Source: CBDUXT01 sp965371245
Lineage (GTDB): Bacteria > Planctomycetota > Phycisphaerae > UBA1845
NCBI GenBank assembly: GCA_965371245.1
Contig: CBDUXT010000003.1
Span: 62,001 to 126,000 of the forward strand
Direction of reading: 5' to 3'
Length of the DNA stretch: 64,000 nt
Position numbers and translations under genes: made by a program. Shown here one piece after another: positions 44,566 to 53,646 of the stretch (position 1 is the stretch's first letter; the number at the start of each line of letters is the position of its first letter). A model generated the notes under the pieces. It searched no databases, was not told the DNA's origin, and saw only the letters and a list, made by a program, of their open reading frames with translations.

Positions 44566-44744
44566 GTGTGACAGTATTGGCGAGTGGTGCAAATTCATCT
44601 TGACGGTGGCAGGCGAAGTCAGAGCCGTGGGCGCAAGCCCACGGACACGAAGCGAACGATCACAACGCTTCCGCGAAGCCAGACTGGTCACAGGGCTCGC
44701 GCCCTGTGCTCGGATACATGCCCGCCGATTCGGTCATCCACCCG
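44566..44744 (+). repeat. Family-A dispersed repeat, copy A3
   Basis: The copy with both hairpins perfect: CCGTGGGC-GCAA-GCCCACGG (44625-44644) and CACAGGGC-TCGC-GCCCTGTG (44689-44708). It lies between the epimerase and polymerase genes. Confidence 0.85.
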
Positions 44745-44798
44745 GCGCCGCGTGGGTAACACGCCATCGGCGCATCGAAGGGCTTGAGGTCCGATAGC

Positions 44799-46187
44799 AT
44801 GCTCGGTTTTCTTCTGGTTATCGGCACCTGCCTGGTCGGGTTGGCCGTCTTGATCAATCCGAAGATCGGTGCGGTCCTTGTCTGGCCGGTGCTGCTTCTT
44901 TACCCGCACCTCCTGCTCGAGCGGATGGGTCTCTTGCCGTGGAACATCGGCCTCGACGACCTGTTCATCTGTTCCTTTTTTCTGATCGTGGTCGTTCGCC
45001 GAAACCTGCTCGGGGGGGTTCCTTTGCGGCTGGGGCTGTGCGTTCTCGGCACGATGTGCTACTTCGCGCTCTGGGCTGTTGCGCACGCCAGCGGATGGCG
45101 CATGATGCCCGAGCTGTTCCCCATCGACGTGGTCAAGCCGGTGCTCAAGTACGGCATCTACGTGCTGTTCGTGTATGTGATGATCCACACCATCGACAAC
45201 GAGCGAGACCTGAGGCGCAGCGGGCTGGCGTTCGTCGTGTGCATGATGTTCGCCGGCCTCACCGTCATTCTCCAACAGTACTTTCCCGCGCAGATGGCCA
45301 TCTTCACCTCGGAGAAAGTGGAAACCCTGCGACGGTGGCACGGCGGCGTGACCCGCGCGGTCGGTTCGCTCGCCGGCGCGAACACCGCCTGTGCGATTCT
45401 GGGCATGGCCGCGATTTTCGCCGTGACGACTGTCCGGACTCAGACCACGCCGTTGCGACGGGCGCTGCTGGTTGCCAGTGTCCCTATCCTTTTGGCGGCC
45501 ATGGTCTTGACGGAGTCGCGAACGGGCGCGATCGCACTGGGCATCACCGTGGTCATCATGGGCTTCGTGAGTCGATCGAAGCTGTACGCATGGGGCATCG
45601 TTTGCATGGCCCTTCTGGTGGCGCTGGTGCGCCCGGCACTTCTCATGGATTTGTCGGAGCGCTTCGCGGCCATCTACACTACGGACGTCGGCGGGCAGCT
45701 CGATCCCAATGCGCAGACGCGGATCGACCTGTGGCGGGAGTATTTCGCGTCGGCCACGCCGCAGATTCTGTTTCTGGGTCAGGGGCGACTGGTGCCGATT
45801 CTTCTGCACGGCTCCCACCCGCATAGTACGTACGTTAGCGCGCTGCTGCTGCACGGAATCGGAGGCGTCATCTGGTTCGCGGCGTTCTTCGGCATCCTTG
45901 TGCGACGCGGGGTGTGGCTCGCGCGATACGCGATTGAGCCGTACCGGTCCATCGGGTCGGGCGTTCTGTGGGGGATGATGGCCTGGGCGATCGCCGGACT
46001 GACCCTGGACATGCTGGTGACCCCCTACCCGCGCTACGTGTATCTGTTCTTTGCGGTTCTGATTGAGCGGAGCTATGTCCTGGCGCGTGAGGCGCCGCAG
46101 CCGCTGGCGGAGCAATCACCCGCGGTTACAGTCGCCGGGTTGGCTCGTTCCCCCAGCGCGGCGCCTTGGCCTCCGGTCCCCCAGTAA
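44799..46187 (+). CDS. O-antigen polymerase/ligase-like (Wzy/WaaL) membrane protein
   Basis: About 462 residues with ten or more hydrophobic segments. A long extracytoplasmic loop holds VTRAVGSLAGANTACAILGM and TESRTGAIALGITVVIMGF, and a later loop LFLGQGRLVPILLHGSHPHS; SRTG and HPHS-type motifs fit O-antigen ligase/polymerase family proteins. It would polymerise or transfer polysaccharide repeat units. The ATG at 44799 has GAGG 9 bases upstream. It is followed 32 bases later by the flippase gene. Confidence 0.82.
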   Translation: MLGFLLVIGTCLVGLAVLINPKIGAVLVWPVLLLYPHLLLERMGLLPWNIGLDDLFICSFFLIVVVRRNLLGGVPLRLGLCVLGTMCYFALWAVAHASGWRMMPELFPIDVVKPVLKYGIYVLFVYVMIHTIDNERDLRRSGLAFVVCMMFAGLTVILQQYFPAQMAIFTSEKVETLRRWHGGVTRAVGSLAGANTACAILGMAAIFAVTTVRTQTTPLRRALLVASVPILLAAMVLTESRTGAIALGITVVIMGFVSRSKLYAWGIVCMALLVALVRPALLMDLSERFAAIYTTDVGGQLDPNAQTRIDLWREYFASATPQILFLGQGRLVPILLHGSHPHSTYVSALLLHGIGGVIWFAAFFGILVRRGVWLARYAIEPYRSIGSGVLWGMMAWAIAGLTLDMLVTPYPRYVYLFFAVLIERSYVLAREAPQPLAEQSPAVTVAGLARSPSAAPWPPVPQ

Positions 46188-46219
46188 GCTGCGAGCCCAC
46201 CCAAGGACGAGAACGGTCA

Positions 46220-47803
46220 ATGCGTCAACGAACCCGCTTGGTCTTCAATGCCTCGGTTAACGTGGGGTCGCGCGTGGTGGCCATCGCGACGCGGTTCGTC
46301 GTCGTGCCGTTCTCGATCGGTGTGCTGGGGCGGACGCATTACGGCGTGTGGGTGGTCATCGGGCAGATGCTGGGCTACGCCCGCATTCTCGAGATGGGCA
46401 TCCGCGCCTCGGTCAGTCGGCAGGTGGCGATGCGCCTGGAACGAGGCGAACATGAGTCGCTTGGCCGCCACATCAACACGGCCGTCGCGCACTATTCGAT
46501 CGCGGGCGTTCTGGTTGCCGCCGCGACGGTGGTCGTGAGCCTTTACTTTCCCGGATGGTTCGACGTGGAGCCGAGGTTCCACATGGCCGCCAGAACCATG
46601 GTGCTGTGTGCCGGGTTCACATTCGCGCTTTCATTGCCGCAGTTCGCCTACGAGGGAATCCTGGTCGGGCTGCAACGCTTCGACATCATTGCCGGTACCA
46701 ACATCGCCTCGGACCTGTTGCGAATGGCGCTGATTCTCCTGCTGCTTCAGCGCTTTGACGTGGGAGGGGGGATGATCGTTCTGGCCTTGGCCACCGGCGG
46801 TTGCGCGCTGATGACCGCCGTGTCGCGAACGTTCGCCGCCAAACGGATCTACTCGCAAACACCCTTCACCCCATGGCGGGCCGACCGCACGCTGTGGGGG
46901 TCGATGGCCACCTATGGCTTCAACACGGTCGTGTATCTGATGGCGGCGATGGTCGCGGCCCAGCTCGCGCAGATTCTCATCGGTGTGTTGCTCTCGACCG
47001 CGGCCGCGACCGACTTCCGGGTGGCGATGGAGTTGATCCTCGCGGTCCACGCCTTCGTGACGGCCTGCGCGCTGGGCATCAGACCGGCCGCCAGCCGCTA
47101 CGATGGGGCGAACGATGTTGCGACGCTTCGCCGCCTGATGAATCGCACCACGCGCTACGTCGGCTGTGTCACGCTTCTTGGCGTCATGGTGCTGACCGTC
47201 TTTATTGAACCAGTGCTTCGGCTCTGGCAGGGTGGCAACTATCCCGGTGAGGATGGGGCCGCCATGCTCTCGAAAATCGCCGTCGCCGGTCGCATCCTGT
47301 CGATCGGGTACGCCATGTTCTGGCTCTCCCTGCCGGCGTACAACGTCGTCAACGGCATGGGGCGCCACCGGTTCCCGGCCGTCATCGCCGGCGCCGCGGG
47401 TGTCCTGGCGATGGGCCTGGTCGCGATCTTCGCGGCCAGCCCCGGCACCGACATCGCACGTGTGGCCTGGGGCGTCACCTTGCCGATGGTACCGGTCTGG
47501 GGGCTTGCGATCGTCTGGTATTGCTGCCGAGAGATCAACGAGCCCGTCGGGACGTTCCTGCGTGAAGGATTGCTGCCGCCGTGTTTGGCCTGCCTTCCCG
47601 CGATCGCGTTCGGCGTGGTGGTCAACCACCTTGCGCCGGCCACCGGATGGGCGCTGTTGATCGTCGAACTCGCCGGCTGCGGGCTGATGGCGGCGGCCGC
47701 GAGTTGGTGGATTGTACTGTTGGCGGATGACCGTCAGCACTTCGTGAGTCTGGCGTCCAACTGGCTCCGCCGTCGCAACGGCCGCGGGGATGGCGAGCGA
47801 TAA
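46220..47803 (+). CDS. Wzx-type polysaccharide flippase
   Basis: 527 residues with about 14 hydrophobic segments, MATE/MOP-superfamily layout. N-terminus MRQRTRLVFNASVNVGSRVV, then LGRTHYGVWVVIGQMLGYAR and FALSLPQFAYEGILVGLQRF are typical of polysaccharide transport proteins. It would flip lipid-linked repeat units across the inner membrane. AAGGACGAG precedes the ATG. It lies between the polymerase gene and a glycosyltransferase gene, 3 bases from the latter. Confidence 0.85.
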   Translation: MRQRTRLVFNASVNVGSRVVAIATRFVVVPFSIGVLGRTHYGVWVVIGQMLGYARILEMGIRASVSRQVAMRLERGEHESLGRHINTAVAHYSIAGVLVAAATVVVSLYFPGWFDVEPRFHMAARTMVLCAGFTFALSLPQFAYEGILVGLQRFDIIAGTNIASDLLRMALILLLLQRFDVGGGMIVLALATGGCALMTAVSRTFAAKRIYSQTPFTPWRADRTLWGSMATYGFNTVVYLMAAMVAAQLAQILIGVLLSTAAATDFRVAMELILAVHAFVTACALGIRPAASRYDGANDVATLRRLMNRTTRYVGCVTLLGVMVLTVFIEPVLRLWQGGNYPGEDGAAMLSKIAVAGRILSIGYAMFWLSLPAYNVVNGMGRHRFPAVIAGAAGVLAMGLVAIFAASPGTDIARVAWGVTLPMVPVWGLAIVWYCCREINEPVGTFLREGLLPPCLACLPAIAFGVVVNHLAPATGWALLIVELAGCGLMAAAASWWIVLLADDRQHFVSLASNWLRRRNGRGDGER

Positions 47804-47806
47804 TCC

Positions 47807-49066
47807 ATGTTCAACCCTCGCGGGTTGGCGACCGATACGAGCAAGATCGTGCTGGATCTCGATGTCGAAACGCTGAACCTTCACCACGTGGTGTTCGCTC
47901 AGAGCGCCGCCGTCCGTCGAGATGGGCGCACCTGGGTCACGGGGTTTCAAGACACGAACTTTCGTGCCTACGGACAGCTTGTCCCCGGAACGGTCGTGGT
48001 CCTCCCGGAAGACACCGCCCTGGACCCAAGCATCACGGTTCCGCTGGACGAGAACGTCACCGCCGCCCTGCTGACCGGGTTCTCCAGCTACGGGTTCTGC
48101 CGCCGAGCGCTGTTGTACGGCCGCGTTCGTTCGACGATCCGGCGGCTCGTCGAGCGCGCTTCCTTCATTCAGATCCAGTTTCCCGGATCGTTCGGATTTG
48201 TGGCCGCTTCCTTTGCCGTGGCGATGAACAAGCCGCTGTATGTGTACATGCACGGCTCGCTTCAGGATCCACCGGGTACCGTCACGCCCGGCACCTTTCG
48301 CACGCGAATCGCCCGGGCGCTGTACTACCAGCGCGCGACGCGGCGACTGGCGAGGCACGCGCGGTTGCTCCTCTCTGTCAGCTCTCACTTGCACGAAACC
48401 TTCCCGCCGTGCGACGCCCCCAAGATTGTTGCTCCCAACAGCCGGATCAACGAGGCCGACATCCACCACCGCAACACGGCCTGCACAGGCCCGCTACTCA
48501 GGCTCTTTGTCGCCACCCGCATGATCGAATCGAAGGGAATCCATTATCTGATTCGCGCGGTCAAGCGGCTCGTCGATGGGTCGCGCGACGTTCACCTGCG
48601 TGTGGCCGGCGTCGGCGACTACCTTCCGGCGCTACGAAGACTCACCGAGGAGCTTGGCCTCAAGGCACGGGTCACGTTCCTGGGGGGCGTGGCAACGAGC
48701 GAGTCGTTGTGGAAACTCTACCGCGAGGCGGACATTGTCGTGCTGCCATCGCTGGGGCACTACGAAGGAACCCCGCGTATGATTATGGAGGCGTGGGCCG
48801 CCGGGGCGCCGGTGATCGCCACGACCGTGGGCGGAATCCCCGCAATGATGAACCACGAGGAAGACGGGCTGCTGATTTCCCCCGCGGACGAGGCGGCCAT
48901 CGCGTCGGCGATCGAGCGCATCTGCGACAACGCGGACCTGCGCGAGACGCTGGTGTCGGGCGCCTACCAGCGCATTTCGGCCATGACGTTCGAGCGGCGC
49001 GTGTCGATCCTCCGACGCGCGTTCGCCGATCACCTTCCCGGATTGCTTCCGGAGTGCGCCGCATGA
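47807..49066 (+). CDS. GT4 family glycosyltransferase
   Basis: 419 residues, GT-B fold. The C-terminal domain has LRLFVATRMIESKGIHYLIR, VAGVGDYLPALRRL, ADIVVLPSLGHYEGTPRMIM and EAWAAGAPVIATTVGGIPAM. The N-terminal ~80 residues are atypical. Donor and acceptor unknown. The stop overlaps the sulfotransferase ATG as ATGA (49063-49066). Confidence 0.85.
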   Translation: MFNPRGLATDTSKIVLDLDVETLNLHHVVFAQSAAVRRDGRTWVTGFQDTNFRAYGQLVPGTVVVLPEDTALDPSITVPLDENVTAALLTGFSSYGFCRRALLYGRVRSTIRRLVERASFIQIQFPGSFGFVAASFAVAMNKPLYVYMHGSLQDPPGTVTPGTFRTRIARALYYQRATRRLARHARLLLSVSSHLHETFPPCDAPKIVAPNSRINEADIHHRNTACTGPLLRLFVATRMIESKGIHYLIRAVKRLVDGSRDVHLRVAGVGDYLPALRRLTEELGLKARVTFLGGVATSESLWKLYREADIVVLPSLGHYEGTPRMIMEAWAAGAPVIATTVGGIPAMMNHEEDGLLISPADEAAIASAIERICDNADLRETLVSGAYQRISAMTFERRVSILRRAFADHLPGLLPECAA

Positions 49067-49947
49067 CCCGGGTTATCACGCGGAACTCGCAGTTGCCCCC
49101 GCTGCCGCGCCGTCTTCGCAACAAGTGCAGACGGGTATGGTCGGCGCTGCGGCTCGCCCGACGCAAGGCGCGGTACCGCCGCCGGGACGAACCGGTTGAG
49201 ACGACGCGGGCTGCGTTCATCGTCGGATGCCAGAGGTCCGGCACCACGATGGCGCTGTTCATGTTGAACGAGTCGCTCGACGTGGACGTCTTGAACGAGT
49301 CGGACGCACGAGCCTTCGTCGAGTGTCGCATTAAAGACATCGAGACGCGGCGGCGCCTGCTCGATCGCAGCACGGCAAGCTGCCTGATCTTCAAGCCGGT
49401 GTGCGAGTCGCACCGGCTTGACGACCTGTTGCGTGAGCACCCGGGCTCGCGCGGCATCTGGATGTATCGTGATTACGCCGACGTCGCCAACTCGGCCGTC
49501 ACCCTTTGGGGCGACACCACCAAGCGGTACATGTTGGATCTATTCAAGGGTGGCGGCGACTGGGGCGGGTATCAGTGGAACCGGGAGCGTATTAACGACG
49601 AATGTCTGGACGAACTGCGCGCCGCCGCCCCTGATGATCCCACGCCACACGAAGCGGCCGCACTGTTTTGGTACATGCGAAACCGGACGCTTTTCGAGCA
49701 GCCGCTTCTGCACCGACCGGACGTGCTCATCATGCGCTACGAGCCGTTGGTCGGCGACGCGGACGAAGGCTTTCGTCGGCTGTGCGCGTTCCTGGACGTG
49801 GGCTTTTCTCCACGTATGGTACGGCGCGTGTCGAAGGCGTCGGTCGGGCGGAAGAACCGACCCGCGCTGTGCGATTCCATCGAGGATCTCTGCCGTGGAA
49901 TGCTCGAACGGCTCGATGCGGCCTGCGCGGACCAGGACCGGGAATGA
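49063..49947 (+). CDS. PAPS-dependent sulfotransferase
   Basis: 294 residues. The 5'-phosphosulfate loop is AFIVGCQRSGTTMALFML, and the 3'-phosphate-binding region lies around IWMYRDYADVANSAV. A basic N-terminus (RRLRNKCRRVW) precedes the domain. It would transfer sulfate from PAPS to a sugar hydroxyl of the polysaccharide, inferred from its place between two glycosyltransferase genes and ATGA overlaps on both sides (49063-49066, 49944-49947). An alternative is modification of a peptide or lipid. Confidence 0.8.
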   Translation: MTRVITRNSQLPPLPRRLRNKCRRVWSALRLARRKARYRRRDEPVETTRAAFIVGCQRSGTTMALFMLNESLDVDVLNESDARAFVECRIKDIETRRRLLDRSTASCLIFKPVCESHRLDDLLREHPGSRGIWMYRDYADVANSAVTLWGDTTKRYMLDLFKGGGDWGGYQWNRERINDECLDELRAAAPDDPTPHEAAALFWYMRNRTLFEQPLLHRPDVLIMRYEPLVGDADEGFRRLCAFLDVGFSPRMVRRVSKASVGRKNRPALCDSIEDLCRGMLERLDAACADQDRE

Positions 49948-51242
49948 CACGGGCTCTGCAGGCGGTCGGCGACGCAAGCGGAGCCCTGGCACCGGAAACA
50001 CACGGATGCACTCAAACCTTGCGAACCTTGCATAGCAAAGAACCACCAACCGTCGTGGCCGCGGACATCTACCCCGACCTGTACGGCGCGCAGCGGTGTC
50101 TTCTCTCCCTATATTCGCGCTGGCACGAGGAAGGTCGCTTTCGCCTGCACCTGATCTACTTCGTGGAGGGGGCGCTGAGCGAAGCCTTCCGATCGGCCGG
50201 GATCCCGGTCACCCGGCTCGACCCCGGTCCGCTGCTCGCTTCGTTCGACAAACGACTCCTCACGTTGCGGGCTCGGGACTATGCCAGGCTGGCGCTACAC
50301 ATGTGCAAGTTCAACCGCACCCTCAAGCGCACGTTGCTCGCACTGGGCGCTGATCTCTTCCATGCCAACACCGATCGCGTGGGCATGATGAGTTTTCCCG
50401 GCGCACACGCCGCCCGATGCCCGCTGGTAACCCACCTGCGCCGCGACCGCTCGTTCGGCTGGCGTGACCGCGTGCTTTATGCAGGCAGCACACAGATCGC
50501 GTGGGTCTCGCGCCGCGTCCGCGACGACTTCGCCGACGCACAAGGAATCGCCCATGCGAAGGGCCGCGTGATCTATGACGGACGCGCGCTGGCCGACCGC
50601 AACGCCGCCGACACGACTGCGGAGGTTCTAGCGGAGCTGGGTCTACCGAAAAATGCCAAGGTGGCACTGGTTGTGGCCGCCTTTGACGAGGCCAAGGATC
50701 ACGAAATGCTCATCCGCGCCGCTCGAATCGCCTGCCGCGCGGAGCCGAAGCTGTATGTCCTGCTGGCCGGCTCGGACTTTTCGCCGAACGAGCGAAGGCT
50801 CACCAAAATCCGCAGCCTGGCGCAGGCCGCCGGGCTCAGCGACCGAGTACTCTTTCTCGGACATCGCACCGATGTGGGTCGCCTGATGCGCGGGGCCGAC
50901 GTCCTGCTGAGTTCTTCAAAACACGAAGCCCTCGGAGGCGCCATGATCGAGGCCATCGGATACGGTCTACCCTGCGTGGCCACCGACACCGGGGGCACCG
51001 CGGAGATCGTCCCCGACGGGCGGTGCGGCTACCTCGTTCCACGGTACGACCACGAGGGCTTGGCGCGTCGAACGATCGACCTACTGCAGGACGCCGAAGC
51101 CCGTCAGACGTTCTCGGTCAACGCCCAGGCCCACTTTGACGCCCACTTCACCATGGACCGTTGCGCCGAGGAGACGGCCCGTTACTTCGAGGCGATCATC
51201 TCGAACGTTGACGAACAAGGCTCCGAGCGCGAGACGACATAG
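49944..51242 (+). CDS. GT4 family glycosyltransferase
   Basis: 432 residues from the ATG at 49944, which overlaps the sulfotransferase stop. The N-terminal domain contains VVAADIYPDLYGAQRCLLSL and LFHANTDRVGMMSF. The C-terminal domain contains VALVVAAFDEAKDHEMLIRA, DVLLSSSKHEALGGAMIEAI and GLPCVATDTGGTAEIVPDGR. The SSSKHEALG stretch holds the donor-binding Glu pair. Donor and acceptor unknown. A longer frame upstream is inside the sulfotransferase gene. Confidence 0.85.
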   Translation: MTRALQAVGDASGALAPETHGCTQTLRTLHSKEPPTVVAADIYPDLYGAQRCLLSLYSRWHEEGRFRLHLIYFVEGALSEAFRSAGIPVTRLDPGPLLASFDKRLLTLRARDYARLALHMCKFNRTLKRTLLALGADLFHANTDRVGMMSFPGAHAARCPLVTHLRRDRSFGWRDRVLYAGSTQIAWVSRRVRDDFADAQGIAHAKGRVIYDGRALADRNAADTTAEVLAELGLPKNAKVALVVAAFDEAKDHEMLIRAARIACRAEPKLYVLLAGSDFSPNERRLTKIRSLAQAAGLSDRVLFLGHRTDVGRLMRGADVLLSSSKHEALGGAMIEAIGYGLPCVATDTGGTAEIVPDGRCGYLVPRYDHEGLARRTIDLLQDAEARQTFSVNAQAHFDAHFTMDRCAEETARYFEAIISNVDEQGSERETT

Positions 51243-51270
51243 TGCTTCGACACAGCTCAACCAGTGGGTT

Positions 51271-51351
51271 GGGTGGCCCATGGCTTTAGCCGTGGGGGAC
51301 GCGAATCCGGTGACCATTCGAGTCCCCCACCTCTGAAGAGGCGGGCCACCC
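51271..51351. repeat. Palindromic insertion-like element, filled site 2
   Basis: GGGTGGCCC (51271-51279) to GGGCCACCC (51343-51351), the same length as 9932-10012 with only a few differences inside. The flanks differ. Next to it (51366-51388) is a small palindrome gtaggtcggggcatcgacccggc, related to 55950-55972 and 62054-62076. Confidence 0.75.
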
Positions 51352-51445
51352 GTCATCGACCAACCGTAGGTCGGGGCATCGACCCGGCAGGCCGAGGACC
51401 ACGCGCGAACCTGGAACGTAGTATCCGTCACGGACGACAAACATC

Positions 51446-53362
51446 ATGTGTGGCATTGCCGGAATCTGGGGAAACGCGAGCAACGAGCGCCTGACGCGCA
51501 TGGCCGACGCTCTGCGCCATCGCGGACCCGACGATGACGGTTTCTGGACCCACCCCACGGCCGGCATCGGCTTTGCCCATCGGCGGCTCTCGATCATCGA
51601 CCTTCCCGGCGGTCGCCAGCCGATCGCCAACGAAGATGGCCGGATCGTCACGATCTTCAACGGCGAGATCTACAACTACCAAGAGCTTCGCGCCGAACTG
51701 ATCGGCCGGGGGCACATCTTCACCACCCAAACCGATACCGAGGTCATCGTTCATCTCTACGAGGAGTTGGGCGAGGGTTTCGTTGCACGGCTGCGCGGGA
51801 TGTTCGCCATCGCCCTGTGGGACGACACCACGCAACAGCTCCTCCTCGTGCGCGATCGAGTGGGCAAGAAGCCGCTGTACTTCTCCGACGGCGGCGGTGA
51901 GTTCGTCTTCGCCTCGGAGATAGGCGGCGTCCGCGCGGGGATCGATGTGGCGCTCTCGATCGACTGCCAGGCGCTGGCGGATTATCTCGCGTGGAGCGCC
52001 GTTCCCGCGCCGGCGACGATCTATCGGGAGATGCGCGCGGTGGAACCCGGTCAGCTCATGGTCGTTCGCGACCGGCATATCGCCGGCCGCACGCAGTATT
52101 GGCGCCAGGAGCTGTTGCCGAAGGTCGAACTGTCGAAGTACGAGGCCGTCGAACGGCTGGATCAGACGTTGCGGGAATCGGTCAAGCTGCGCCTCCGGTC
52201 CGATGTGCCCGTCGGGTGCTTCCTCTCGGGCGGCATCGACAGCGGCCTGGTGACCGCGATGGCCGCCCAACTCGCCGGTCGGCGGCTGACCACCATCACC
52301 ATCGGCTTCGAGGACGACGCATTCGACGAACGCCCGCTGGCCCGGATGGTCGCGGAGCAGTACGACACCGATCACCATGAGGTGTTGATTCGACCCGACG
52401 TGGCGCTTGACCTTCCGCGGATCGCCGCCGCGTACGGTCAGCCGTTCGGTGACAGCTCCGCCATCCCTTCGTTTTACGTCGCGGAGGCCGCGCGGCGGCA
52501 TGTGAAGGTTGTGCTCAACGGCGACGGTGCCGACGAACTGTTCGCGGGGTATCGCAAGTTTGTAGGCGCCTTCTTGACCGGGCAGCTCGCCGGAACGGGC
52601 GGATCGTCCCGTGGCGCATGCTGGCGGGCAGTGGCACAGCGGCTCCCAGCGCCACGCGGATATCGTTCTCCCTATGCGTTCGCGCACCGATTGGTTCGGG
52701 GCATGGCGCTCGATCCGTTGCCGCGCTACATGACCTGGTCGATCGATGGGTTCGATGCGTCTGCGCTTCACGCGCTGGGCGGGTCGGCCGCCGGTGGGGA
52801 CGGCTCCTTTCTTGACGGCGTGGAAGACAGCGCGCGACTCGCCCGCCCCACGCTCGACGGTCCGACCGGTACCGGCTGGATCGACCGGATGCTCGCGACC
52901 GACTTCGCCACGATCCTGCCGAATGACCTACTCGTGAAGATCGACATCGCCACCATGGCGCACGGTCTGGAAGCGCGCTCTCCGTTCCTGGATCACGTCC
53001 TGGTTGACACGGTCGCCCGTCTTCCGGAGCGACTGAAGCTAAGCGGCATGCGGACCAAGCCGCTCCTCCGCGAGCTGAGCCGTCGCTATCTCCCAACGCC
53101 AATTTCGACGGCCCCGAAGCGCGGCTTCGAGGTTCCGCTGGTGCGCTGGCTACGTGGCGAGCTGCGCGAGCTTGCCGAGGACGTGCTACTTTCGCGGGAT
53201 GGATTGCTGCATGAGATGTTCGATCGGGCCGCACTGGAGCGCCTACTGCGAGAAGGCGACGGCCTCGACCCGGCGCGATGGAGCCGGCGCATCTGGTTGC
53301 TCTTGATGCTGGGGATGTGGGATATCGTCGTGCATCGCGGACAGACGCCTCCGCGCCGGTGA
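51446..53362 (+). CDS. asnB: Asparagine synthase (glutamine-hydrolysing)
   Basis: 638 residues. The glutaminase domain starts at Cys2 (MCGIAGIWG), the Ntn nucleophile, with RHRGPDD-type, HRRLSIIDL and FNGEIYNYQELR motifs. The synthetase domain has the PP-loop SGGIDSGL and NGDGADELFAGYRKF. In polysaccharide loci AsnB-like enzymes often amidate uronic-acid sugars rather than supply asparagine; both are possible here. The start leaves Cys2 exposed after Met removal. It is separated from the previous gene by a repeat. Confidence 0.9.
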   Translation: MCGIAGIWGNASNERLTRMADALRHRGPDDDGFWTHPTAGIGFAHRRLSIIDLPGGRQPIANEDGRIVTIFNGEIYNYQELRAELIGRGHIFTTQTDTEVIVHLYEELGEGFVARLRGMFAIALWDDTTQQLLLVRDRVGKKPLYFSDGGGEFVFASEIGGVRAGIDVALSIDCQALADYLAWSAVPAPATIYREMRAVEPGQLMVVRDRHIAGRTQYWRQELLPKVELSKYEAVERLDQTLRESVKLRLRSDVPVGCFLSGGIDSGLVTAMAAQLAGRRLTTITIGFEDDAFDERPLARMVAEQYDTDHHEVLIRPDVALDLPRIAAAYGQPFGDSSAIPSFYVAEAARRHVKVVLNGDGADELFAGYRKFVGAFLTGQLAGTGGSSRGACWRAVAQRLPAPRGYRSPYAFAHRLVRGMALDPLPRYMTWSIDGFDASALHALGGSAAGGDGSFLDGVEDSARLARPTLDGPTGTGWIDRMLATDFATILPNDLLVKIDIATMAHGLEARSPFLDHVLVDTVARLPERLKLSGMRTKPLLRELSRRYLPTPISTAPKRGFEVPLVRWLRGELRELAEDVLLSRDGLLHEMFDRAALERLLREGDGLDPARWSRRIWLLLMLGMWDIVVHRGQTPPRR

Positions 53363-53526
53363 AACGTCCGACGCGCCGCTCATGTGCCCTTGAGTCACGT
53401 CCGATATCTACAGTGGAACAACCCGGCTCGGGAACTGCGCGGGGGGCGACCCCTCACCCGGCAAGCCTGGCGCCGTGTTTTGCAAACTCCGCGCGATCTG
53501 AGCCGCATGCTTTTGCTTGCGCGGAC

Positions 53527-53556
53527 GTCCGCGCGGGCTGAAGCCCGCGGCTCGGG
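53527..53556. repeat. REP-1 palindrome
   Basis: gtccgcgcgggctgaagcccgcggctcggg: an 8-bp stem with a short loop, one of eight copies (7763, 18072, 18208, 53527, 55906, 59736, 61016, and a degenerate one at 55873). Confidence 0.75.
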
Positions 53557-53646
53557 AGGTGATGCACAGTCGTGTTCCTTGAAAGACGCGGCACTGGCTT
53601 CGTGTCGGACCGACGCCTCGATCTGATGGAATGAGCCGAAGACCAA

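Noticed and set aside
44688..46115. 475-codon minus-strand frame
   Set aside because: Antisense to the O-antigen polymerase/ligase gene; almost only polar residues (His, Gln, Arg, Asp), the antisense image of membrane helices.
46631..48469. 612-codon minus-strand frame
   Set aside because: Antisense to the flippase and glycosyltransferase genes; composition is that of a shadow frame.
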